This document shows, piece after piece, positions 17,133 through 24,530 of a stretch of DNA of 52,408 nucleotides; the first letter of the stretch is position 1, and every line of letters begins with the position of its first letter. The translations under genes were made by a program, and so were the position numbers. The DNA is from Lachnospiraceae bacterium (GTDB lineage: Bacteria > Bacillota > Clostridia > Lachnospirales > Lachnospiraceae). Below the pieces are notes generated by a model. It searched no databases. It had not been told where the DNA came from and was given only the letters and a program-made list of their open reading frames with translations. The stretch covers positions 1-52,408 of the forward strand of contig JAFZDQ010000053.1 in assembly GCA_017561085.1 (NCBI GenBank), in the 5' to 3' direction.

Positions 17133-18551
17133 CTACAGAAAATATATATTGTTATCTTCTGCTTCAACTTCTTTAATCAAACAATAATCCAGAAATAAAT
17201 TTTCCGTCGCCGATTTAACCGCTTCACAATGTGATAGCCTAGCTTTTTCTGAAAGCCGATCTCCACATTCTGAAAAAAGTACACACTGATAACAAAATCG
17301 ACTACACCAACAATTTTTACACTCATTCTGAGTGGTTTTACCTATATTCAAAATGTTATAAATCTTTTGATAATCAAAGCCATTTTCAATATTTCCAATA
17401 ACTATTTCTGGTATATTTTCATTTAGTTTTTCACAAGGATAAAAATCTCCATTAACATTTACAAACAATTTGTGTATACCAGGAATACAAGGTCCACCTG
17501 GGTGACCTGAATCTTCGTAATTATAACCCTCGCTCCTGCCTTTAAGCCGCATTTTTATCACATCATAATACGACTTAACAATCGGAGATATCTCTTTTTC
17601 TGATATGAAACCACACTTACTTAATAGAAGCTTAAATACTTCATATTGATATGCTTTATCATATTCTTCATTGTAGCCAAGCATATCATCATCCTTAATT
17701 CCTTCAGCAGCAATGTCACTAAAGAAAGTATTAGATTCTTTGACGCTATCATAGTTTGTGAAGAATTCATTTAAGCATCCATAATCCCCCTGTCCATCAA
17801 CAACACAGTTAAACATTATCTCCTTCATATAATCCGGATAATGCTTTTGTATAAGCTGAATGTTTTTCATTACCTTGTCAAAGCTTCCTTTACCACTCAT
17901 TAGTTTTCTATTCTTATCATGTAATTCTCGTGGTCCATCTAAGCTTATCGTCATTTTAAAATGATGACTTGCAAGAAAAGATATTTTCTCTTGATCCAGT
18001 AATGTTGCATTTGTTGTTATATGATAATTGACTTTTTTACCTTCTCCTTTGACTTCTGTATATTCAACTATATTTTTTATAAGATCATATTGGATAATCG
18101 GTTCTCCACCATAAAACCCGATATTAATTTCTCGCTTGTCAAAAGAATGTTTTATATAAAAATCTATGGCCTTTTTTGCCACCTCAATAGTCATATTTTT
18201 ATTGCTATGTATTCTGTTATAATAGCTTCCAGAATATGGACAATAATTACATCTTAGGTTGCATTGTTGAGTAATCTGCAATGTCAACATTTCAATTGAA
18301 CCATTTAGGTTTTCCAACAGCATTTGTGAAGCTGGATGTTCTATAACCTTCCATTTTTCACTACTAAGCATTCCTGCCATTTCAAGCGTTTCTAATTCTC
18401 TCCTTATATTCCCATCATCACAATGCTTTTTCTTTCCTTCGGATAAATAATCATATAAATCCGATGACACCCTGACTATGGCATTTGTATTAACATCATA
18501 AAAATATTTTGCTTTTGGCGTTTCAAAACAATGTATGAATGGTTTATTCAT
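17133..18551 (-). CDS. ccpM: Radical SAM/SPASM Cys-rich peptide maturase, cassette 2
   Basis: 472 residues. The radical SAM motif is CNLRCNYC (C97, C101, C104), followed by GFYGGEP. The SPASM-type C terminus has GGPCIPG, FYPCEKLNE and CKNCWCSRFCYQC. It is a paralogue of the cassette 1 enzyme over its whole length, including the N-terminal YFYDVNTNAIV against YLYDVNINSIV. ATG at 18551 is preferred over 18563 because the protein then aligns with its paralogue and GAGGCAGGAT precedes it. It follows precursor 2 after 57 nt that hold a hairpin, and should act on that peptide; the two enzymes have probably diverged with their substrates. Confidence 0.9.
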   Translation of the reverse strand: MNKPFIHCFETPKAKYFYDVNTNAIVRVSSDLYDYLSEGKKKHCDDGNIRRELETLEMAGMLSSEKWKVIEHPASQMLLENLNGSIEMLTLQITQQCNLRCNYCPYSGSYYNRIHSNKNMTIEVAKKAIDFYIKHSFDKREINIGFYGGEPIIQYDLIKNIVEYTEVKGEGKKVNYHITTNATLLDQEKISFLASHHFKMTISLDGPRELHDKNRKLMSGKGSFDKVMKNIQLIQKHYPDYMKEIMFNCVVDGQGDYGCLNEFFTNYDSVKESNTFFSDIAAEGIKDDDMLGYNEEYDKAYQYEVFKLLLSKCGFISEKEISPIVKSYYDVIKMRLKGRSEGYNYEDSGHPGGPCIPGIHKLFVNVNGDFYPCEKLNENIPEIVIGNIENGFDYQKIYNILNIGKTTQNECKNCWCSRFCYQCVLFSECGDRLSEKARLSHCEAVKSATENLFLDYCLIKEVEAEDNNIYFL

Positions 18552-18568
18552 ATCCTGCCTCATAGCGA

Positions 18569-18601
18569 GACGGGCTGCTGTTTTATAACAACAGCCCTGT
18601 C
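18569..18601 (-). promoter_or_regulatory. Hairpin between precursor 2 and its maturase
   Basis: Arms GACAGGGCTGTTGTT and AACAGCAGCCCGTC (minus strand) pair around ATAA. It occupies the same place as the hairpin after precursor 1, although the sequences differ, which points to a selected role in setting precursor-to-enzyme ratios. Confidence 0.65.
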
Positions 18602-18608
18602 CATGGAA

Positions 18609-18752
18609 TTAGTCTCTCTGCAATTTCTGGTTAGTGTACTTGGATGATGTACTATTTACATGAACAGTACATCCACAATTTGTACACATGCAATACATGC
18701 GCATGTCCATGGAACTCGCTTTTCTTCTTACCTTTTTTCCAAGTTTCTGCAT
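18609..18752 (-). CDS. Cys-rich RiPP precursor peptide 2 (47 aa)
   Basis: A short gene that is easy to miss. ATG at 18752 follows a perfect AAGGAGGT by 9 nt. The product starts MQKLGKK, the same leader start as precursor 1, continues with a basic, Met-rich segment, then a compact core YCMCTNCGCT with four cysteines (C21, C23, C26, C28) and a polar tail ending in QKLQRD. It stands just before the second maturase gene, exactly as precursor 1 does before the first. It has fewer cysteines than typical CLI_3235-like precursors, so the mature product should carry a smaller set of links. Confidence 0.82.
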   Translation of the reverse strand: MQKLGKKVRRKASSMDMRMYCMCTNCGCTVHVNSTSSKYTNQKLQRD

Positions 18753-18790
18753 CAAATTTGTACCTCCTTCCGGTTCAACACATTCACAAA

Positions 18791-18814
18791 TCTATGTATA
18801 ATAGAACACATAGA
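18791..18814. promoter_or_regulatory. Inverted repeat at a possible precursor 2 promoter
   Basis: Arms TCTATGT and ACATAGA flank a TATTAT that could be a -10 read on the minus strand; the -35 region is poor. Upstream, GAGAG and CTCTC may form a weak terminator of the FliD-like gene. It may allow precursor 2 to be expressed separately from flxA. Confidence 0.35.
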
Positions 18815-18870
18815 CCATTTACTTTTTAAAGAGAGTACGCTTATCCTCTCGCTCCCTTCCAAATATTGCC

Positions 18871-19644
18871 CTATTCCTTCGTATCAATCTTCCCAGACAC
18901 AAGCTGTGACAGGGCGGAGGAATATGTGCCGCTACTAGTATAAGTCCCACCGGCATTTGCCGCAGCCATAGCTATGGCATTTCCCTTGGACATCATTTTA
19001 TCCGCATAGGAATTATGCCCGGTGAACAGCGTCTTTAATGTGGATATATCAGCTTCTTTCAGCTTATCTTCGTCCAGTTCAAGCTTGTTTCCGCTTCCTA
19101 CAGAAATACCCACCTTATTCAGCAGTCTTTCGCTCATGGATGTAGTCTTGGTCATCCACGCAGCATTACGCAAGACATTCTTGTTGTTAGATTCTCCTGC
19201 CCCTTCAACCGTAGCATTATAATCGTCAATAAAGGACTTCAACGCCTTGGTTATGGCCTTCCAATCATAATCCTCTTTTTCCGTTTCTTCTCCGGTCTTT
19301 TCGTCCTTTTCCTTTATGGTTTTCTTCTCCCATAGCGAATCCTGCATCAACGCCTGAGCAGATTTCGCCATAGAGCCTGCATTTCCTGCCATAAGAGAAA
19401 GTTTCGGCTTGCTGTCTCCACCGGAAAAAGCCTGTTCGGCTTTTTCCTTCGCATAATAAGCCTTCATCAGCTTTCCGTAGGTTCCATTTTTGATCATGGC
19501 ATAATCGGAAAGGTTAAAAGCACTGCTGTTATCAGACGATACGCTTAAGCCCTCAAGAAACACATTGGAATAATTCTTATATTTGCTGGCATAAGAATCA
19601 TCAAAATAATCATTGCCTCCGGCATATTCCCGTATTGTAGACAT
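18871..19644 (-). CDS. FliD-like (flagellar cap C-terminal-like) protein in the RiPP locus
   Basis: 257 residues. The segment KALKSFIDDYNATVEG ... LNKVGISVGSGNKLELDEDKL ... LKTLFTG has the pattern of the C-terminal part of flagellar hook-associated protein 2 (FliD). It lacks the large N-terminal domains of FliD (usual length over 450 residues), so it is not a normal cap. No signal peptide is seen. A perfect AAGGAGGT precedes it. It follows the FlxA-like gene by 50 nt. GC content is higher than in the maturase genes. It may be exported through the flagellar apparatus or be a domesticated relative; function unknown. Confidence 0.6.
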   Translation of the reverse strand: MSTIREYAGGNDYFDDSYASKYKNYSNVFLEGLSVSSDNSSAFNLSDYAMIKNGTYGKLMKAYYAKEKAEQAFSGGDSKPKLSLMAGNAGSMAKSAQALMQDSLWEKKTIKEKDEKTGEETEKEDYDWKAITKALKSFIDDYNATVEGAGESNNKNVLRNAAWMTKTTSMSERLLNKVGISVGSGNKLELDEDKLKEADISTLKTLFTGHNSYADKMMSKGNAIAMAAANAGGTYTSSGTYSSALSQLVSGKIDTKE

Positions 19645-19694
19645 AATCCAGACCTCCTTATCTTAAATCAGCATCCATGCACAAAAACTTCATA

Positions 19695-20531
19695 TCAAAC
19701 CTTCACATCAACATTATTCCCGGCAGGCTCAGCCACAGAACCCGTGCTTACCGAAACACCCTCTGATACAATATCGATTGGCTCATACTCATAATCTGTT
19801 CCATGTACAGCTTCAACCTGGATACCATCATCCTCAGGAACAACACCGGGCTGCTTATCTTCTTTATCCGTCTTGTCCTTCTTATCAGTCTTATCCTTAC
19901 TTTCAGCCTTCTCGGTCTTCGCAGCTTCCTGGTCTGCCTTGGCAGCCTCTTCCATTTTCTTATTTGTGTCAGACAGGATCTCCATCTGAGAGGCTGTTAT
20001 ATCCTCTGCCTTTTTCTCAACCTCTGCAAGCTCTTCCCTCTTTTTCGTGGTATCACCGCCCCGTGCTTCATCAAGCTTGATCTCCGAGTCTAAAACTCCG
20101 GCCTTGCCCTCCATCTCAGACTTCACCGCCCCCTGCACCTTGACCTGATGCATAGATGAATCGGCTGAAATGATAGCCTGCATACTGGCACTTGACATCC
20201 CGGTACCACCTTTAGTTTTTCTCGCAGCCTGTCTGCTACCTCCAAGCATATCATCCATAGAAGAACCGCTCTTCTGCTGGTTCTCCTTCCTCTGCTCAAT
20301 CTGATGCTGGCGGAGCTGGTTCTGCAAGTCGCTGATCTGCTGCTGGATTTCCTGACGCTTCTTCATCTTTTCTTCCAGCGACATCTCCTTATTCTCGCCA
20401 AGCTCCTGCATCTGCTTCTGAGCATTTGCTATCTGATTCTGAATATTTTTACTGAATGCATCCTTTCCCTGTTTTGACGGCATTTGGATAATTCCAGTAC
20501 TTGTTTGATCGTTAACACTTCCTACTCTCAT
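19695..20531 (-). CDS. FlxA-like coiled-coil protein
   Basis: 278 residues. Residues about 25-85 (IQNQIANAQKQMQELGENK, then EEKMKKRQEIQQQISDLQNQL) form a coiled coil as in FlxA-like proteins. A Ser/Gly-rich middle, a second helical stretch and an Asp/Lys-rich low-complexity run (KTDKKDKTDKEDK) follow, then an acidic tail. No signal peptide or membrane segment. AAAGGAGGGC lies before the ATG. A LytTR operator and a -10 stand about 210-260 bp upstream, so this is probably the first gene switched on by the neighbouring two-component system. Confidence 0.65.
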   Translation of the reverse strand: MRVGSVNDQTSTGIIQMPSKQGKDAFSKNIQNQIANAQKQMQELGENKEMSLEEKMKKRQEIQQQISDLQNQLRQHQIEQRKENQQKSGSSMDDMLGGSRQAARKTKGGTGMSSASMQAIISADSSMHQVKVQGAVKSEMEGKAGVLDSEIKLDEARGGDTTKKREELAEVEKKAEDITASQMEILSDTNKKMEEAAKADQEAAKTEKAESKDKTDKKDKTDKEDKQPGVVPEDDGIQVEAVHGTDYEYEPIDIVSEGVSVSTGSVAEPAGNNVDVKV

Positions 20532-20741
20532 GATTTTGCCCTCCTTTGGCTTATTGTGTGCTTATGAAATCCGTTTCATTTATACGTAGTAGTCAGTTTC
20601 CTAAATACAACTACGATATGAACGCTATTAAACTGTTCCTCATATTGTTTGTTTTTATGCCATAGTTCCTTATGCGCTAAAATCATTGTAATCAATATAA
20701 AATTGTCCTTTTCTATTCTCATTTTCGGATGTTTTCATTCC

Positions 20742-20788
20742 AATATAAACCACTTTGAAGTGAACGGCAGGATTTTCGAGGTAAACGG
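20742..20788 (-). promoter_or_regulatory. LytTR operator and promoter of the flxA-RiPP transcript
   Basis: Two repeats, AGTGAACGG (20759-20767) and GGTAAACGG (20780-20788), start exactly 21 bp apart: two 9-bp half sites with a 12-bp gap, the classic AgrA/ComE/PlnC layout. Read on the minus strand they are ACCGTTCAC-like. A TATATT (20742-20747) follows on the minus strand and the proximal half site replaces the -35, as expected for an activated promoter. The site starts only 7 bp after the kinase stop; the leader before flxA is about 200 nt and otherwise featureless. Confidence 0.7.
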
Positions 20789-20794
20789 TAAAAA

Positions 20795-22168
20795 TCACTC
20801 TGGTATCATCATCATAGCCGTAAAAATAACCATATTTCTATCCTGCTCAATTTGGATAGTTCCAAAATACTTTTCAGCAATTCTCTTTATATTCATAAGT
20901 CCATACCCATGTGTCTCTTTGTCCTTCTTAGAGGTTTCTGGATATCCTGTCTCTAAATTCATATTAAGCATATGCGAATAACTGTTTTTCACCTGTATCA
21001 AAAAAGCATTATTATTTTTCCATGATTTTACCTCAATAATTGGATTTTCACTTTCAAGTGAAGCTCTAATTGCGTTTGATAACGCATTATTCAAAATAAC
21101 ACCAATGTCTATGGATTCTACTTTCCCATTTGTTGGATAACTGAATTTCTCATAAAACCTAATTCCTGATTCTTCAGCCTCTCTCTTCTTCTCAGATATA
21201 ACTATATCCGTGACTGGATTTCCCGTTTTAACATTTATGTCTGGCATAGGAAACCCATTCTGCCATTCATTAAGATAAGCTATTGCCTCGTCATTCTCTG
21301 CTTTGTCAAGAAGATTTCCCAGTACCATGATATGGTCATTGATATCATGCTTTATCCCACGTATATCAGAATATATCTTCTCCATTGCATGGACATGACC
21401 AGTTAATTCTTCTATCTGCTTAGATATAAGCACATTCTGCAGAGCATCTTCCTGTGATTGCTTGATATGTTGATATGAACGCATAACTGTAATAGCAGCG
21501 AGAAATGCTATTATTCCAAACAGTGCACGAATTCCGTCATAAATCGGATAATTATTCCAGATATATCCACCAGACACTTTCACATACGCATCAGACATAA
21601 ATGCACTAATCCAATATCCTGCTATTATCGCAACATAAGGAGATACAAGCAGCGTCAGCTCTCTCCATTCCATTATTTCAAATTTCCTCAAGTAAATTTT
21701 TTCTGCAATTATTATCTCTAAAAATAACAATACATTTTCTGTGATAATCAACAAAATCAATGCCACTATAAAAAGAATAAAGCGACTTTGCTCATTTACA
21801 GACGAATTCGCATAGGTTAGTTTACTTATCAGTTCCCATGGTAATGAAGCAACAACATTTGACACCCAAAGGAACATATAAATTGTCAAAGATAAAAAAA
21901 TCTTCTGCGGAATATTTCTTCTTTCAACAAGCAACGAGGATAAACAGATCGATACTATACCAATAATATAAGCAGAGATACTCGACATCTTAAATGGTGT
22001 TAGGTATAAAAAAGTCATGACCAAAAAGAAAACAATTCCTGTTATCATCGCCATATATTTTTTTAATACGTATGGAACATAAAAGCGTGCGACAAGAATG
22101 CCACTAAACAATAAGCCTATTACAGCAGATACAATATTCGCTATCTCCCACATTTTTTCTACATTCAT
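20795..22168 (-). CDS. AgrC-like GHKL sensor histidine kinase
   Basis: 457 residues. About six membrane helices fill the first 230 residues with little outside the membrane, as in peptide-sensing AgrC/ComD kinases. A coiled-coil linker leads to the H box GIKHDINDHIMVLGNLL (H274). The GHKL ATPase has N box NALSNAIRAS and a G box HGYGLMNIKRIAE. It overlaps the response-regulator stop by 4 nt (ATGA), so the two are translated together. The signal is unknown; no AgrD-like peptide or AgrB is present, so the mature Cys-rich peptides, or an outside signal, are candidates. Confidence 0.9.
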   Translation of the reverse strand: MNVEKMWEIANIVSAVIGLLFSGILVARFYVPYVLKKYMAMITGIVFFLVMTFLYLTPFKMSSISAYIIGIVSICLSSLLVERRNIPQKIFLSLTIYMFLWVSNVVASLPWELISKLTYANSSVNEQSRFILFIVALILLIITENVLLFLEIIIAEKIYLRKFEIMEWRELTLLVSPYVAIIAGYWISAFMSDAYVKVSGGYIWNNYPIYDGIRALFGIIAFLAAITVMRSYQHIKQSQEDALQNVLISKQIEELTGHVHAMEKIYSDIRGIKHDINDHIMVLGNLLDKAENDEAIAYLNEWQNGFPMPDINVKTGNPVTDIVISEKKREAEESGIRFYEKFSYPTNGKVESIDIGVILNNALSNAIRASLESENPIIEVKSWKNNNAFLIQVKNSYSHMLNMNLETGYPETSKKDKETHGYGLMNIKRIAEKYFGTIQIEQDRNMVIFTAMMMIPE

Positions 22169-22878
22169 GCCTGAACCCTCCTACGGCCATATTCCAAGTA
22201 TGCCTTAATAAATCCATCATATTCTCTTCTGGCGATAGGAATATTATCGCCATTTATCATGGTGACCGATGCTCTATCATAACGTTCCACATATTTCATA
22301 TTTATAAGATATGATCTATGGATACGATGAAAGTCCCCTCCAACAAGCACTTCTAGTGCTGATAACTGTCCATAGTATTCAATGTTTTCTTGTTTTGTGT
22401 GAAGAATAGTTTTCCTATCAAACACCTCTGCATATATCAGCTTTGACAAGCCAACTCGAATGTGCTCTGTTCCAGACTGTATTTCAATATATTTATCACG
22501 GGTGCCCTGTAACTTTTCTATATATCTCAATTCCTCTATTGCATCTTCAAGCACAGATTTAAGCTTTTCATCGGACACTGGTTTGACCAGAAAGTGAAAA
22601 GCATGAAAATCAAATGAATTGAATACTTGACTCTCTTCACCTGTTATAAATATTAAAATCTTTCGCCAGCCTTTATCTCTCAAGACCTTTGCTACTTCCA
22701 TGCCGTCTAATTTCGGCATCTTGATATCCAGCAACAAAATATCCGGAAATATTTCCGCTTCAATAAGACTATCACCTGATGTATAAACCATAATCTCCGC
22801 ATCGGGGAAAAGATTTTCAACTTTCTCGGCAAGAATGGAACATATTCTTTTTTCATCATCGCATATAGCAATTTTCAT
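22165..22878 (-). CDS. AgrA/LytTR-type response regulator
   Basis: 237 residues. The receiver has the D7 D8 pair, phosphoacceptor D51 (LLLDIKMPKLDGM) and FLVKPVS with the conserved Lys. The C-terminal LytTR domain (from about residue 135) includes HRIHRSYLIN and NGDNIPIARREY. ATG at 22878 is chosen, with AGGAGG 8 nt before it. It should bind the two 21-bp-period operators seen at 20759 and 22946 and so control both itself and the RiPP genes. First gene of the regulatory pair. Confidence 0.92.
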   Translation of the reverse strand: MKIAICDDEKRICSILAEKVENLFPDAEIMVYTSGDSLIEAEIFPDILLLDIKMPKLDGMEVAKVLRDKGWRKILIFITGEESQVFNSFDFHAFHFLVKPVSDEKLKSVLEDAIEELRYIEKLQGTRDKYIEIQSGTEHIRVGLSKLIYAEVFDRKTILHTKQENIEYYGQLSALEVLVGGDFHRIHRSYLINMKYVERYDRASVTMINGDNIPIARREYDGFIKAYLEYGRRRVQA

Positions 22879-22916
22879 AGTCATCTCCTCCTGCGTATAT
22901 TTTATAATATTATCGG

Positions 22917-22975
22917 ATTATACATCACGTTTTTTCTATCAATGGAGTGAACGGTCGATTTTTTGAAGTGAATGG
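22917..22975 (-). promoter_or_regulatory. LytTR operator and promoter of the regulator genes
   Basis: Half sites AGTGAACGG (22946-22954) and AGTGAATGG (22967-22975) start exactly 21 bp apart. On the minus strand a TATAAT (22917-22922) follows, and the operator ends right at the -35 position, which itself is poor (CCATTG). This suggests positive autoregulation of the response regulator and kinase. Confidence 0.75.
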
Positions 22976-23026
22976 TTAATATTTTCATAACAAATGACGT
23001 TATATATTATTCGACCCTTTTCCCAA

Positions 23027-23071
23027 TAAAAAAACAGGTAGTTGTACCCTATCTGTGTACAACCGCCTGTT
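23027..23071 (-). terminator. Rho-independent terminator of the conjugation operon
   Basis: On the minus strand, arms of 15 nt (AACAGGCGGTTGTAC with GTACAACTACCTGTT) enclose a short loop and are followed at once by a T-run. It lies 10 nt past the last transfer gene and separates the transfer genes from the RiPP locus. Confidence 0.85.
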
Positions 23072-23080
23072 ATGTCTATT

Positions 23081-24475
23081 TTATACTTCTATTTGTGAAG
23101 CTAGCACCTCACGTTGCACCTTTCGCTGTTTTTCGGGTTGGGGGACTGTACCTCTCTCTGCCACGATAGCTTTCTTCTCAGCTAACCTTGCTCTAAGAGA
23201 CGGTCTTCCCTTATATCTACGCTTCCTCTCTTCTTCCTCAATCCTCTCAAGTTCGGCATTTCGGATTTCCTTGCGCTCTTCAGCCTTGGGAACGGTGTTG
23301 CTCAGATAGTTGTCAATCTGGTTAAGGTTCTCCTCTTCCAGCTCCTCAACCTTGGCAAGCGGCTTATATTCTGCAAGCTTTATCAAGAGTTCTGCAGCCT
23401 TACGAACATCCTCAATATTATCACTCTGCGATAGCACATCCCCTAAATACTTCTTATAATCCATGGAATTGCCACTACGGATATCAGCAGCGATATTCTG
23501 TACCTGCACCTCCCAGTTATCTACCGTATCCTTGTACTCATAAGGATCAAAATCACTGGAGAATCTGTCTATCTCCGCCGCAAGTTTAGCCGCTTCGTCC
23601 ACATATACAGGCTTAATGGCATCCAAATCCACAGTCTGATCTGAAAGCTGTCTGCCATATTCCCCATGCCCAGGCAGATTACCAACAACCTCTGCATCAG
23701 GAAATGCCTCAATAAGCTGTGTCAACTTCGATACCGCTTCTGCATTATTGCTGATATCAGGAAGGTATCCAAGGTCATTGAGGCCAATCCTGTTTCCATA
23801 TAAGAAATCCCACTGGACATCATCCATTTCCTCTGCCCCAACGGTATGCACATTGATTCCAACTGCCGGAATCATGTTCATATGCTCTGGCGGTATAGCA
23901 TCATATATTGCCTTTGCTTCTTCAATAGTTGCTATGTTTTCATGGTACTTACCCATGCTGTGAAACTCACCGCATTCTGCCACCGTATAGGTTACAATCG
24001 TTTCAGCCTTCTGTGGAAAATCTAATGCCTTACTTTGTTCCTCTTCCACTGCCATCTGAGCCTGCTTCTCCGCAAGATAAGCCTCTACGCCTGTCAAATA
24101 CTCTGAAAGGCTTCCCGACTGCTCCTGCGATATGGGGTTTATGTCAAGAGCTACGCCTCCCATGACAATTCCATCCTCATGGAGCAGATTAAACAAGGTA
24201 TCCTCCCTCTCCGAGCCGCTGAAATACAGAACAACATCAATATCGGAGCCTTCCATTTCCATCCCACGGCAACGGCTTCCCGATACCACTACATCCTCTA
24301 TTGTCACATCAAGGTTGTATTCTGTTATCAGCTCCTGCACATGATTTTTCACAAAGGATTCAATCGTATCCGGGTCCATCGTCCCAAGTTCATGGAACAT
24401 CTCTTTAGTCTTATCCTTAAATGTGCTTATTACTGCCGCATCATTAAGACTGCTATTCATGTTTTCATTATCCAT
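23081..24475 (-). CDS. Nucleotidyltransferase-like ICE protein with polyvalent-protein domain
   Basis: 464 residues. A nucleotidyltransferase-type core is visible: GSRCRG (66-71) and SDIDVVLYF with D78 and D80. The middle (from about 155: VAECGEFHSMGKYHENI) resembles a large-polyvalent-protein-associated domain common in Firmicute ICE proteins. The last 41 residues begin RPSLRARLAEKKAIV, the motif shared with three other proteins here. ATG at 24475 has AAAGGCGGACAG upstream; an earlier in-frame start would overlap the helicase gene. It may modify nucleotides or protect incoming DNA. Last gene of the transfer operon. Confidence 0.75.
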   Translation of the reverse strand: MDNENMNSSLNDAAVISTFKDKTKEMFHELGTMDPDTIESFVKNHVQELITEYNLDVTIEDVVVSGSRCRGMEMEGSDIDVVLYFSGSEREDTLFNLLHEDGIVMGGVALDINPISQEQSGSLSEYLTGVEAYLAEKQAQMAVEEEQSKALDFPQKAETIVTYTVAECGEFHSMGKYHENIATIEEAKAIYDAIPPEHMNMIPAVGINVHTVGAEEMDDVQWDFLYGNRIGLNDLGYLPDISNNAEAVSKLTQLIEAFPDAEVVGNLPGHGEYGRQLSDQTVDLDAIKPVYVDEAAKLAAEIDRFSSDFDPYEYKDTVDNWEVQVQNIAADIRSGNSMDYKKYLGDVLSQSDNIEDVRKAAELLIKLAEYKPLAKVEELEEENLNQIDNYLSNTVPKAEERKEIRNAELERIEEEERKRRYKGRPSLRARLAEKKAIVAERGTVPQPEKQRKVQREVLASQIEV

Positions 24476-24491
24476 TACTGTCCGCCTTTCT

Positions 24492-24525
24492 ATGGGGCCT
24501 CGAAGATTTCTCCCCGAAGCCCCAT
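24492..24525 (-). promoter_or_regulatory. Intercistronic hairpin in the transfer operon
   Basis: ATGGGGC and GCCCCAT arms, extended by TCG/CGA with one bulge on each side, lie between the giant helicase gene and the last gene. There is no T-run, so mRNA processing or stability is more likely than termination. Confidence 0.55.
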
Positions 24526-24530
24526 GTAAT

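Noticed and set aside
22885-23080. AgrD-like autoinducer gene near the kinase/regulator pair
   Set aside because: No short frame with a ribosome site; the stretch is filled by the LytTR operator/promoter and the transfer-operon terminator.
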